Below, piece by piece: positions 28,509-37,594 of a stretch of DNA of 64,000 nucleotides (its first letter is position 1; each line of letters begins with the position of its first letter). The translations under genes and the position numbers were made by a program. Below the pieces are notes generated by a model. The model made no database searches. It was given only the letters and a program-made list of their open reading frames with translations, and was not told the origin of the DNA. The stretch comes from Pseudomonas sp. Au-Pse12 (GTDB lineage: Bacteria > Pseudomonadota > Gammaproteobacteria > Pseudomonadales > Pseudomonadaceae), in NCBI RefSeq assembly GCF_021341665.1, contig NZ_JAJTTH010000001.1, positions 744,001-808,000 on the forward strand, read 5' to 3'.

Positions 28509-29026
28509 TCGATCCGCAGGTCACCGACAAGCTTGTCGAGCACCTTCTGCGCCGCCCCGGCCAGGCTTTCGCGGGACCAGCCGGCGCGGGCGCCGCTGTT
28601 GCTCCACAGCACTTTGCCGGTGCCCGCCTCGACCACCCGCAGGCTGATGCCCACGGCCGGTTCACCGTCCAGGCCGTTCTTGTACTGCCACTCTTCAACG
28701 CTGCCGGACACCACATAGTCGAGCTTCTGCTCGCGGGCCCAGTCCATGGCCCCGGCCAGGCGCTCGTTGTCGTCGAGCAGGGCCAGTTCGCCCTGCCCTG
28801 CCGAACCGGCGTAGACCTGGGGTTGCAGGCCTTTGCTGCTGAGCACGCTGAGCAGAATCTGCTCACTGCGCTCGCCGGCCTGGGGCGTCTGTGAATAGTT
28901 GACCAGCGGCAACACGCCCCAGCGCGCGCCCTTGGACAACTCGGGGCTGCTTTGACCGGTAAAGCTGCTGCAGCCGGCCATCAGCAAGGCGACCATCGCC
29001 AGACTCACGCAACGAATGGATTGCAT
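28505..29026 (-). CDS. pelC: Outer-membrane lipoprotein PelC
   Basis: This 173-residue lipoprotein has a signal sequence ending in LLMAGC (lipobox) at about residue 19. PelC forms a ring of twelve subunits at the inner face of the outer membrane that guides Pel towards PelB. I start at ATG 29026 because GAGGAG lies upstream and the lipoprotein signal begins there; the open frame to 29086 has no site and would spoil the signal. It lies 28 bases after pelB and overlaps pelD by four bases. Confidence 0.94.
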   Translation of the reverse strand: MQSIRCVSLAMVALLMAGCSSFTGQSSPELSKGARWGVLPLVNYSQTPQAGERSEQILLSVLSSKGLQPQVYAGSAGQGELALLDDNERLAGAMDWAREQKLDYVVSGSVEEWQYKNGLDGEPAVGISLRVVEAGTGKVLWSNSGARAGWSRESLAGAAQKVLDKLVGDLRIE

Positions 29027-29054
29027 AAGGTTCACTCCTCTTTGAATTCCATGA

Positions 29055-32000
29055 TCAGCGTCCAAAACGCACGCTGTAGCTGACACCTGCAGTGCCTCCG
29101 GACTTGCCAGCGCCGCCTTGTGGCGCCGACTGGTAGCCGAAGGTCACTGCCAATTCGTCATCCCCTATCACCTCGGTGCCGATCCCGGTACTGATGGCGT
29201 AATTGATGGTGTTATCGGTCCACTGCCAGCCGGAGCTGACGTCCACCAGCCAGGTGTACTGCCCGCGTGTGCGATTCAGCGCCCCCGGGAAACCGCGGCG
29301 CCACGAACTGCCGAAGAACAACTGGCCGTAGCTTTTTTGCAGCAGGGTCTGGCTGGTGATCTGGTTCGGATCATCGAGCTGGATACCGACCAGGTCGATG
29401 CCGCCGCCCAGGGTATTGGCCAGGTTGGGCAGCGCGCGGTTGTTCAGGCTGTTCTGCTGGTAGTCGATGCCGCTGCGCAGTTCCCAGTTCGGGCCTTCGA
29501 ACTGCAAGGTGTGGTCGAACTCGATCTTCAGTGCCTGGCCGCTGCCCAGGTCGTCGCCGCCACGGGTCGAAAACCAGCGCTGGGCCAGGTTCCAGGACAG
29601 CTGGTCACGGGCCGAATAGCGATGGCGCCCGCCCACCCACAGATCATCCTGCTGACCGAAGGCGCGCATCAGCCCGCTGTCCTCGTTCTTGCGGTGCCAG
29701 TCGGCGCCGACATCCAACTCGTTGCCGCTGTCCACCTGCCAGGTTCGGCTGACGCCCAGGCCGTTGCGGTCATCGTCCTTGCGCAGGCTGCTGTCGAGGA
29801 TCAGCTTGTAGTTGCCGTTCTCCACCTGGCGCTGCAGGGTCAGCTCGGTATTGGTCTCGGTGCCCAGGCGCGAAGGCTCCAGGCTGTCGCCGCTGTATTG
29901 GCCCTGCTCCAGCACCAGCTTGGCGTACCAGTTGTCGCTCAGGTAACGCGCGGCGGTCAGCCGCGGGCCGTTGAACACCAAGCCGCCGAAGTCCTGGCGC
30001 TCCCAGGCAATCTGGGCGCCCTGTGGCGTGCGCTCGGTCATCTCGATCGCCTGGCGGCGCAACTGTTCGCGGATCGCCGCCGGTTGCTCATCCCCCAGGG
30101 CAGAGAGCCCCACCGCCAGCGCTTCGCCACCGCGGCCCAGGCTGTTGAGCGCCTCGACCTGCTGCGCCGGGTCCAGGTCGCCATTGGCCACCAGGCGCTC
30201 CAGGGCCTGGCGGTTGCTGCCGCGCAGGGCCTGCTGGATCTGCTCGTAACTGCTGATCTTCAGGCCGCGGCTGCGGGCCCAGGCCAGCCACTCATCCTTC
30301 TGCGACGACTGATTGAGGTCATCCAGGCGCGCGAGGAACTGATCGAACCACAGCTGCAGCATCGGCTTGGAGCCGTCCTGCCATTGCATGGCCTGGTGCT
30401 GGGCCTTGCGTGACGAATAACTGCTGACCAGCAGGCGCAGCCAGGTGGCGTAGCCTTGCGGCGTGGCGCGGATCTGCTCCGCCGTCACCTGCCGGTCCAG
30501 GCGCAGGCGCAGGCGCTGGGCCGAGTCGGCATAACCTGCACCCTCCAGGGCATCGGCGTAGGCCGCCTGGACCATCCAGTCCTGGGGGTTGGCCTGCAAG
30601 TACAGGCGATACCAGGCCAGGGCCTCGGTGTTGCGCCCCAGCAGTTGGCTGGCGGCGGCAAATGGCAGCCATAAGGTGCTGTCGCTGCGCGCCAGGGAGC
30701 GCCATTGCTGCAACAGCGGCTTGATCTCGCTGCGCCGGCCGAGGTCGACATACAGCCACATCAGGCGCTCACGGAAGGTGTTGTCATCCGGGAAGCGGCT
30801 CAGGCCCTGGCGATACAGGCGCAGCGCCTCTTCGGGGTTGCCCTGCTGCACCGCCAGTGCACCACGGGCGGCCAGCACCTGGGACTGCCCGGAGGCGTCC
30901 GGGTACTGCTCGGCTTCCTTCAGCAGGTCGACCACCAGCGGCCAGTCCTGAAGCTCCTGGGCCAGTTGCAAGGCGGCAACCAGACGCTGCGGGTTGTGCC
31001 CCTGGCGCCAACTGTCGACGGTCAGTTGCAGGGCCTTGCGCGGATCACGGGTGCGGTACAGGGCAATCAGCTCGCTCTCGTCGCCGCTATTGAGCGACCC
31101 CTTGATCGCCCGCATCTTCTCCAGCGCCACCCGCAACTCGTCGTCCAGCTCCAGGTCCCAGGCCAGCGCGGCGCGGGACTGCCAGTAGTTGAAGTCATCG
31201 ATGGTGTTGCCATCGACCGCGGTGATCACCTTCCAGGCCCCTTGGCTGTCGAACAGCTTGAGGTAGTTATTGGCCCAGTCCACGCGCTCGGTGCTGGTCA
31301 ACGGATAGCGCTTGGCGAACTGGCTCCAGACCACCAGGCGCTGCGGGTACTGCTCGGTGTTTTCCAGGTTCTGCAGCAGGCGTACCCAGGCCAGGCGATG
31401 TTTCGGGTATTTAGCGACATAGCGGCGTAGCCATTTTTCCGCTTCCTCGGGCGTGCCGCGAGACTCTTCGGCATAGACCAGGGCATCGAGCTCGACGTTG
31501 CTCAGGGCGCGGGTGTTCATGACCCCCGCCAGCAGGGGAATGCCTCGATCGAAATCGTAGGTCTGCATCGCCAGGCGCCAGGTGTGCTCGAACCGCGCCG
31601 GGTCGCTGCGCAGCGCATTCAGGCTGATCCAGTAGCCCAGGGCGGCCGCCGAGTCGCCTTGCCATTCGGCGAGATGGGCCATCTGCTCCAGCAGCGCCGG
31701 ATCGTCCGGGTGCTGCTCCAGCAATTGCACGCCCACGGCCTGCGCGCCCGCAAGGTCGCCGAACGCCAGGCGCTGCTTGAATTCCTTGGCGAGGATTTCC
31801 GGGCTGTCGGGCTGCACCTTGCGCCAGGCACTGAAGAACTGTTCCGCCAGGTCGGCGCGGTTGTGCGCCACCGCCACATCGACGCCCTGGTCGAGCAGCG
31901 TCGGTTCGAATTGTGCATCTGGCTGTGCGGCCAACTCCTGGGCCAGCAGCGCCACGGCCTGCTCGCCGCGATCCGCCGCCACCAGGGTCTTGAAGGCTTG

Positions 32001-32645
32001 CTCAAGCCTCTCGCGGCGTGCTTCAGGCGTCTGGCTGGCCTCGAGCAACTGCACATAGATGTCGGCCGCGCGAGCGGGCTGCTCGCTGGCCTGATACCAC
32101 TTCGCCGCTTCAGGCAGCCATTGCTCACGCCGCTGTGGATCGCGGCGCGCCAGTTCGGCATAGGCGTCCGCTGCCAGGCCCGGGGCCTGGGCGCTCAGGG
32201 CCAGGGTGGCCAGGCGTTCCAGCTGCGCGGATGGCAAGGGCCGGTAGTCAAAGGCCTTGAAGCGCTCGGCCAGCGCCTGCAGGGCGGCGCTGTCGGTGCT
32301 GTTGTTCAGGGCCAGGGCATCGAGTTGCAAGCGGTAGTAGGCCTTGAGCGTCGGATCGGCGTGCGGCCACTCGGCCAGGTGTTTTTCCGCTCTCGAGTAA
32401 TCGCCCAGCTGAATCAGCAGGTCGAGCAGTTGGCTGCGCAATTCACTGTTTTCCGGGTGCGCGGCCAACAGCACTTCGGCATAGCTGGCCGACACTTCGT
32501 CCGGCTGGCCGCCCTTGGGACGGAACGCGTCTTCATTGCGAAAGGTCGCCCACAGCAGCACGCCGACGGCAATTGCCACCAGCAGCAACGCCCAGGGGTT
32601 GAGCAGCCGCGCGCGTTGCGCCTTAGTTGCAGAAGAGTTGGCCAT
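29055..32645 (-). CDS. pelB: Pel export porin with TPR scaffold, PelB
   Basis: This protein of about 1196 residues has one membrane helix near the amino terminus (about 15-32), a long periplasmic region of TPR repeats (alternating LAL/ALA helices from about 50 to 850), and a carboxy-terminal beta-barrel of about 300 residues ending in VSYSVRFGR with a terminal aromatic pattern. Pel passes through the barrel while the TPR part binds PelA and PelC. ATG at 32645 is preceded by AGGTGAG; a GTG at 32648 is also open. The pelA reading frame runs 23 bases into it. Confidence 0.95.
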   Translation of the reverse strand: MANSSATKAQRARLLNPWALLLVAIAVGVLLWATFRNEDAFRPKGGQPDEVSASYAEVLLAAHPENSELRSQLLDLLIQLGDYSRAEKHLAEWPHADPTLKAYYRLQLDALALNNSTDSAALQALAERFKAFDYRPLPSAQLERLATLALSAQAPGLAADAYAELARRDPQRREQWLPEAAKWYQASEQPARAADIYVQLLEASQTPEARRERLEQAFKTLVAADRGEQAVALLAQELAAQPDAQFEPTLLDQGVDVAVAHNRADLAEQFFSAWRKVQPDSPEILAKEFKQRLAFGDLAGAQAVGVQLLEQHPDDPALLEQMAHLAEWQGDSAAALGYWISLNALRSDPARFEHTWRLAMQTYDFDRGIPLLAGVMNTRALSNVELDALVYAEESRGTPEEAEKWLRRYVAKYPKHRLAWVRLLQNLENTEQYPQRLVVWSQFAKRYPLTSTERVDWANNYLKLFDSQGAWKVITAVDGNTIDDFNYWQSRAALAWDLELDDELRVALEKMRAIKGSLNSGDESELIALYRTRDPRKALQLTVDSWRQGHNPQRLVAALQLAQELQDWPLVVDLLKEAEQYPDASGQSQVLAARGALAVQQGNPEEALRLYRQGLSRFPDDNTFRERLMWLYVDLGRRSEIKPLLQQWRSLARSDSTLWLPFAAASQLLGRNTEALAWYRLYLQANPQDWMVQAAYADALEGAGYADSAQRLRLRLDRQVTAEQIRATPQGYATWLRLLVSSYSSRKAQHQAMQWQDGSKPMLQLWFDQFLARLDDLNQSSQKDEWLAWARSRGLKISSYEQIQQALRGSNRQALERLVANGDLDPAQQVEALNSLGRGGEALAVGLSALGDEQPAAIREQLRRQAIEMTERTPQGAQIAWERQDFGGLVFNGPRLTAARYLSDNWYAKLVLEQGQYSGDSLEPSRLGTETNTELTLQRQVENGNYKLILDSSLRKDDDRNGLGVSRTWQVDSGNELDVGADWHRKNEDSGLMRAFGQQDDLWVGGRHRYSARDQLSWNLAQRWFSTRGGDDLGSGQALKIEFDHTLQFEGPNWELRSGIDYQQNSLNNRALPNLANTLGGGIDLVGIQLDDPNQITSQTLLQKSYGQLFFGSSWRRGFPGALNRTRGQYTWLVDVSSGWQWTDNTINYAISTGIGTEVIGDDELAVTFGYQSAPQGGAGKSGGTAGVSYSVRFGR

Positions 32646-35433
32646 CACTCACCTGCTTCATCGGAAGTTGAAAATGCCAGAGGCCCTGTGCGGATTGGCC
32701 GGCGTAGCGCTGGCCCTGGACCTCGACCCGACAAGCACTGGCCGAACGCACTGAAAACTCCAGGTTGAACTGGCCAGCAAAGGAAAAGCTCACCTGCCGC
32801 TCATTCACATAACGCCAGTCGCGCAGCGGAATGTTCGCCAGCTCCAATGCCGGGCGCGGGTCGCGCTCGGGCCGCAGGGCAAGCACCGCGCGATCACTGC
32901 TCAGCGCCACATACCGTCCCTGGGGCAGGTCGCGAACCCCGGCCACGGCCACCGAGCGGCCGAGGTCCGGCCAGCCCAGCGCCGGGTCCAGGCGCAAGGT
33001 GCGCAGGCCATCCAGGCCGCGAACCTGCCAGTCACCATCGAGGGTCCGCGCCAGGCTCGCCTGGTACAGGCCATGCACCCGGTCCAGGTAGTCGCTCATC
33101 CACAACGACATCGGCTGCTGGCCGCGCATGAACTGGTAGATGTCGGTCATGGCCTTGATCGAGGCCTGCTTGGTGCCCGAATAGAAGTGGTAGTACAGGT
33201 GGATGCCGCGCAGACGCCGCGGGCTGTCGGTCAGCTCGAAGGTGTCGATCACATCGCGAAAGCCGTAGTACGGGCCTTTCCAGAGGTTGGTGTACATGTT
33301 CTCGTTGATCACCGGCGCGTAGTACTGCAAGCCGCCCGCGGTGGGCCGCAACAGCGGGTACAGGCCGGTCAGCGAGGAATTGGCCTTGGTCAGGATGGTC
33401 TGCCCGCCGTTGACGTTTTTCAGCCCGGCGTCGTAGGCCATCTTGATGGTCTCGGCGCTGGGCAGCGCGTCCCCCGGCCAGAAAATCAGCTTCACCGGCT
33501 TCTGCGCCGTGGTCAGGCGGCTGTTGATGTAGTCCCGCGAGCCGTAGATCTCGCGCTTGTAGTCCAGGGTCTTGTACCCCGGGATGTTCAGGCGCAGGCC
33601 GTATTCGGCGTGGAAGTCCTCGTCCTGCTTGGCCTTGTCCGGCTGCATGTAGAACGGGTGGCTGTAGGTGTGGGTGGCCACCTCGACCTTGGGATCGGCA
33701 AAGATCTCCTGGGCGATCGGCTCCAGCTCCCGGGCAAGGAACGGCGACATGCCCTTGGGCCCGATCTCCCCTTCGATGATCGACACCGAGGTCAGGTACG
33801 GGTTGGGCCGAATGTAGTCATCCAGTACCTGACGCCCGGAATACGGAGTGCCGCGTACTTCGGCGTGGGACGGGAAACCGTCGCCGTCGATGTGCACCGT
33901 GGCAATCCGCCGGCCGTTCTCGGTGGTGGTGTCCGGACGCGGTTGCGCCGGCAGGCGCAGGGCTTTCTGGATAAAGGCGAACGGGTCGAGAATCCAGCGG
34001 CTGCGCTCGACGTTGGCTTCCACCACATAGGGCGCCAGGGCCATGCCGCCCCAGACACCGATGACCACTGGCGCGTACTTGCCGCCCTTGTCGTCGCCCA
34101 GTAGCAAGGCCGGCTTGGGCCCGTCGGGCAGCAGCGTCACCCGCGTCAGCTCGCGGCTGCGCGCCACCACCGGCGCCTCGAAGGCGCCTATCAGTGCCTT
34201 GTCCTGGCTCAGCACGTGCAGTGCGTCGCGGGCCCCCGGCGCTGCGAGGTTCAGCCCCAGGCGCTTGAGCAGCGCGCGGTCCTCGATCGGCAAGCCGGCC
34301 ATGATCGCCAATGGCACCTGCTCGTCCAGGCGCTGGCCGATCCAGCGGCTGAACGCACGGCTGTCCTGGGGCGGGCCGCTGGTCATCCACAGCACGACCC
34401 CGGCGTAAAGGCCGGCGAAGCTGTAGCCAGGCAGGCTGTCGTCGACCGGAAAATAATCCACCCGGTAACCCAGGTATTCCAGCAGGCCGCCGAGCAGGCG
34501 GTGCCCGGCGTGATCGTAGAGTTCACCTTCGCGCGGGTCATAGAGCATGGCGATGCGCCGCGGCTGGACTTCCACGGTGCTCAGGCTCAGGGCGTTGAGG
34601 TCCGGGGTGCTGACCACCGGGATGAAGCCTTCCTGGCTCAGTTGACGGACCAGCTTGCGCGCTTCTTCGCGCCGGTTGGCCGGCAGGTAGTCAATGGCCA
34701 CCAAAGGAATGTTGCGCGCGCGCAGCGGCTTGAGTTCGCCTTCAAGCCAATTGCGATCGGCTTCGGAGACCGGGCGATAACGCTTGGCCGAGGCGTCCCA
34801 GCCGGCATGGATGGATTCGACGGCCACGGCCGCGGCGACGCCGTCGAGTTCGCCGAGCACCTCGAAACCACGGTTGAAGAACAGCTTGAGGTTCGGCAAG
34901 CGCTTGTGCAGTTCCCGCAGAAACCCAGCCAGGGCCTGGCGTTGCGCTTCGCGGTTGGCTTCGGGAAGCAGCTGGAAACTGTCCAGGGTATCGAGGAACA
35001 GGCCGGCGTAGCCCTGGTCCTGCAGCGCCTTGGCACGCTTGAACAGGTGCTCGCGCCAGGCCGGGGTGGTGATGTCCATGACCTGGCTGTCCCAGGCCTT
35101 GTTGCGGATCGCGCTGGCGCCCTGGGTCAGGGCTTCTTTATCCAGCGCGGCGCGATTGCCGTCGAACTCACCCACTGACAGGTAGGCGAACGGCTGGCTG
35201 CCGAGCTTGCGCAAGGTGGCGACATCGGCGGCGGCCATATGACCGGGCTCGACCACCGCCCACTCGAACTGCGCCAGCTCCTGCAGCGGCGGCTGCTCGG
35301 CGTACCAGAAACCGACGCTGGCGGGCGCCACGGGCGCGGCCTGCACCAGGGTGTTGGTTGCACACAAGGCTAATGCGGTAAACAGGCGTCGAACCACTTT
35401 GCAGACATGCCCCCTGCGAAACTCGATATCCAT
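32623..35433 (-). CDS. pelA: Pel glycoside hydrolase / deacetylase PelA
   Basis: This 936-residue periplasmic protein has a signal peptide (cleavage after LVQA near 32), an amino-terminal GH166 hydrolase domain (about 40-300, with FAYLSVGEFDGN and FNRGFEVL), a middle Rossmann-like region, and a polysaccharide deacetylase domain from about 510. In the deacetylase, VHIDGDGF and THTYSHPF carry the metal-binding aspartate and histidines. PelA partly deacetylates Pel and can cut it; both activities are known for the family. It overlaps pelB and lies 78 bases after pelX. Confidence 0.95.
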   Translation of the reverse strand: MDIEFRRGHVCKVVRRLFTALALCATNTLVQAAPVAPASVGFWYAEQPPLQELAQFEWAVVEPGHMAAADVATLRKLGSQPFAYLSVGEFDGNRAALDKEALTQGASAIRNKAWDSQVMDITTPAWREHLFKRAKALQDQGYAGLFLDTLDSFQLLPEANREAQRQALAGFLRELHKRLPNLKLFFNRGFEVLGELDGVAAAVAVESIHAGWDASAKRYRPVSEADRNWLEGELKPLRARNIPLVAIDYLPANRREEARKLVRQLSQEGFIPVVSTPDLNALSLSTVEVQPRRIAMLYDPREGELYDHAGHRLLGGLLEYLGYRVDYFPVDDSLPGYSFAGLYAGVVLWMTSGPPQDSRAFSRWIGQRLDEQVPLAIMAGLPIEDRALLKRLGLNLAAPGARDALHVLSQDKALIGAFEAPVVARSRELTRVTLLPDGPKPALLLGDDKGGKYAPVVIGVWGGMALAPYVVEANVERSRWILDPFAFIQKALRLPAQPRPDTTTENGRRIATVHIDGDGFPSHAEVRGTPYSGRQVLDDYIRPNPYLTSVSIIEGEIGPKGMSPFLARELEPIAQEIFADPKVEVATHTYSHPFYMQPDKAKQDEDFHAEYGLRLNIPGYKTLDYKREIYGSRDYINSRLTTAQKPVKLIFWPGDALPSAETIKMAYDAGLKNVNGGQTILTKANSSLTGLYPLLRPTAGGLQYYAPVINENMYTNLWKGPYYGFRDVIDTFELTDSPRRLRGIHLYYHFYSGTKQASIKAMTDIYQFMRGQQPMSLWMSDYLDRVHGLYQASLARTLDGDWQVRGLDGLRTLRLDPALGWPDLGRSVAVAGVRDLPQGRYVALSSDRAVLALRPERDPRPALELANIPLRDWRYVNERQVSFSFAGQFNLEFSVRSASACRVEVQGQRYAGQSAQGLWHFQLPMKQVSDGQLFCN

Positions 35434-35511
35434 AACTCACTCTTCAGTAGATCAATCTGCACAACATCAGACTCTGGAGCAGCCTCTGACGGGCGCCCTC
35501 AAGGCAACGAA

Positions 35512-36444
35512 CTAAAGGCTGCGGTACAGCTGTTCCAGGCCCTCGGCCAGGCTGCTTGGCGTGCCCAGATCGAAGCGCTCGCGCAAACGCCGGTTGTTGG
35601 CCTTCGAATGGCGGATGTCCCCGGAACGGGCAGCGGCATGGCTCACGTGCAGTGCCTTGCCGCTGATCTGTTGCAAGGTCGCCAGCAGGTCGTTGAGGGT
35701 GGTCACCCCGCCCAGGCCGACATTCGTTGCATCGGCGGGTGGCTCCGGGCATTCGAGGCCCTGGACCAGGATCTTCACCAGGTCTTCGACATAGACGAAG
35801 TCGCGGGTTTGCCCGCCATCACCGAACACCGTGATGGCCTGGTCGCTCCTGGTCCGCTCGCTGAAAATGCTGATCACCCCGGAGTACGGTGAGGAAGGGT
35901 CCTGGCGCGGGCCGAAGATATTGAAAAACCGCAGGACGACCGGCTCCAGCCCATGCTGGCGACGATAGAAATCCAGGTAGTACTCGCTGGCGAGCTTGTC
36001 TGCCGCGTATGGCGTCAGGGGCGCCTTGGGCGTGTCTTCGTCAATCGGCGTGCCCTCGCCGTTATTGCCGTAGACCGCGGCACTGGAAGCGAACACCACC
36101 CGGCGGATAGCCGCGCCGACCATGGCTTCGCACACCCGCAACGTGCCGATGAAATTGCTCTGGTGGGTGCGTACCGGATCTTCGACCGAGGCCTGGACCG
36201 ACGCCACGGCCGCCAGGTGCACCACCGCGTCGCAACCGGCCATGGCAGTGGCCAGGGTTTCGGCATCGGCGACATCGCCGACCTGCAGTTGCAGGGCGTG
36301 ATGGCCCATCGGCAGGTTGCTCGCCTTGCCGGTGGAGAGATCGTCCAGAACATGAACCGCATAGCCTTTGGCCAACAGTGCATCGACCAAGTGGGAACCA
36401 ATGAAGCCAGCACCACCTGTGACCAGTATCCGTTTGGCAGACAT
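35512..36444 (-). CDS. pelX: UDP-GlcNAc C4-epimerase PelX
   Basis: This 310-residue extended SDR has TGGAGFIGSHLVDAL at the amino terminus, FASSAAVYGNNGE with the catalytic serine, and YAADK as YxxxK. It sits immediately upstream of pelA in the same direction, where PelX is found in P. protegens and relatives. PelX interconverts UDP-GlcNAc and UDP-GalNAc, supplying the galactosamine donor for PelF. Many species keep pel without pelX, so its presence is a lineage marker. A general WbpP/GalE paralogue is the alternative, but the position argues for PelX. Confidence 0.88.
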   Translation of the reverse strand: MSAKRILVTGGAGFIGSHLVDALLAKGYAVHVLDDLSTGKASNLPMGHHALQLQVGDVADAETLATAMAGCDAVVHLAAVASVQASVEDPVRTHQSNFIGTLRVCEAMVGAAIRRVVFASSAAVYGNNGEGTPIDEDTPKAPLTPYAADKLASEYYLDFYRRQHGLEPVVLRFFNIFGPRQDPSSPYSGVISIFSERTRSDQAITVFGDGGQTRDFVYVEDLVKILVQGLECPEPPADATNVGLGGVTTLNDLLATLQQISGKALHVSHAAARSGDIRHSKANNRRLRERFDLGTPSSLAEGLEQLYRSL

Positions 36445-36668
36445 AAATCATCCCAAAGAAAAATTTCGTCGCTACGCCGATTGAAGCTAGCACACCCACT
36501 GAATACGCCATGGCAACTCGCTGCCATGGCTGACATTTCTTTGCTGGCTGCTGCCCTGGCCAAGGCTCTAGCGCCCGGGCTCGAGGGAAATCGGCGATGT
36601 TGGCGTCAAAAAAACATCAATAAAATCAATCGCTCAGCGGCCGCATACTGGAGCGGAAAAGACTTTTC

Positions 36669-36731
36669 GTCAATATTACGTCTATTTTTCGATGGATTAT
36701 GGAGCTGGCGATATTTAGCCAAAATGTTGAC
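36669..36731. promoter_or_regulatory. Possible FleQ boxes upstream of pelX
   Basis: GTCAATATTACGTC (36669-36682) and, on the minus strand, GTCAACATTTTGGC (36718-36731) resemble the FleQ box known from pel promoters, roughly GTCAATAAATTGAC, though both are imperfect. They lie in an AT-rich stretch about 225-290 bases before pelX. FleQ represses pel at low c-di-GMP and activates it at high c-di-GMP, so such sites are expected here. Confidence 0.35.
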
Positions 36732-36891
36732 GAGATGTCTGAGGGAGCTGGCAGCCCTCGGCTGTTTCATCAGGCGCCCTGCTGGGCGCACAGCCATTGC
36801 CACCGCCAATCGGTTCAACGCGGGACATCGGTCCGGCCGGGAATGCTGCTCGTCAGCGTCACCGCCTGGCAGCGGTGCCCGTGGAATCGGC

Positions 36892-36928
36892 AAAAAAAAG
36901 CGCCGGCGCCCTTGCGGGACACCGGCAC
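36892..36928 (-). terminator. Strong Rho-independent terminator on the minus strand
   Basis: Read on the minus strand, GTGCCGGTGTCCC, a GCAA tetraloop and GGGCGCCGGCGC form a stem of twelve pairs with one bulge, followed by eight T. It points towards pelX, yet no minus-strand gene ends just before it. It either insulates pelX from upstream transcription or ends a small RNA made from about 36930-37170. Confidence 0.75.
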
Positions 36929-37182
36929 TCGGTGACGGCCTGTAACCCTGCCTAGAGAAAGCAAACCGTCGGCCGGCAATGTAGCACGCAGGCTTTGCCG
37001 GCCTGGTCTGCGACAACCCGCCACAGGCTGGCTGCCGGCTCCCGGCCAGGCGCCAAGCTCGGCGCGGCGGCTCGCAGCCTGCGGCAGGCGGTCGCAGTAG
37101 GGGGCGCCCCCCCCCCTCTCTACACTGCCTCGACCGCGCGACTGCGCGGCAACCTGATGAGCAAAACACGATGAGGAACATC

Positions 37183-37470
37183 ATGAAGACGCTATTGGCC
37201 GCTGCCTGTCTACTCGCATTCACCAGCGCTCACGCCGCCCAGGACCCGGAGGCCGTGTTCAATCGCGCGTGCACCGCCTGCCACAGCGGACAGTTGCCCA
37301 TGGCGCCGAAAAAAGGTGATCAAGCGGCCTGGAAGCCGCGCCTGGCGCAAGGCACCGAGGTACTGGTCAAGCACGTGACCGAAGGCTTCAATGCCATGCC
37401 GCCACGCGGCCTGTGCATGGATTGCAGCGCCGAGGACTACCAGGCGGTGATCAGCTGGATGTCGAAATAA
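37183..37470 (+). CDS. Small periplasmic c-type cytochrome (c5-like)
   Basis: This 95-residue protein has a signal peptide (LLAAACLLAFTSAHA, cut near residue 19) and one haem-binding CTACH (CxxCH). A later M-P-P-R-G segment (NAMPPRGLCMDC) provides the likely axial methionine, and the extra CMDC pair is typical of cytochrome c5. It would carry electrons in the periplasm. I start at ATG 37183, which has GAGGA upstream; an ATG at 37171 is also open. The promoter region contains a run of ten C. No partner oxidase or dehydrogenase lies next to it. Confidence 0.85.
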   Translation: MKTLLAAACLLAFTSAHAAQDPEAVFNRACTACHSGQLPMAPKKGDQAAWKPRLAQGTEVLVKHVTEGFNAMPPRGLCMDCSAEDYQAVISWMSK

Positions 37471-37594
37471 GGCGCCCCGCTCTCTGGCCCGGCTTGCGTT
37501 TGCGACCCGGCATGGGCCGCTCCTTCTGAGGCGCCCCACAGAGTGCTACCCGAAAGCCCCGGCCCGCGCGAGCGGCCCGGGACTGCTGTCCCAC

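Larger units (their letters stand above)
36445..37182. other. Promoter region of the pel operon and spacer to a cytochrome gene
   Basis: These 738 bases separate the divergent pelX and cytochrome genes. The half next to pelX (about 36600-36740) is AT-rich and holds FleQ-box-like sequences. The middle has a strong minus-strand terminator (36892-36928) with no gene obviously ending there. The right part is very GC-rich with a run of ten C (37107-37116). A 205-codon minus-strand frame (36606-37223) crosses all of this but looks spurious. Confidence 0.55.

Noticed and set aside
36606..37223. 205-codon minus-strand frame between pelX and the cytochrome
   Set aside because: Arg/Pro-rich product, no ribosome binding site, runs through a strong terminator and a poly-C run.
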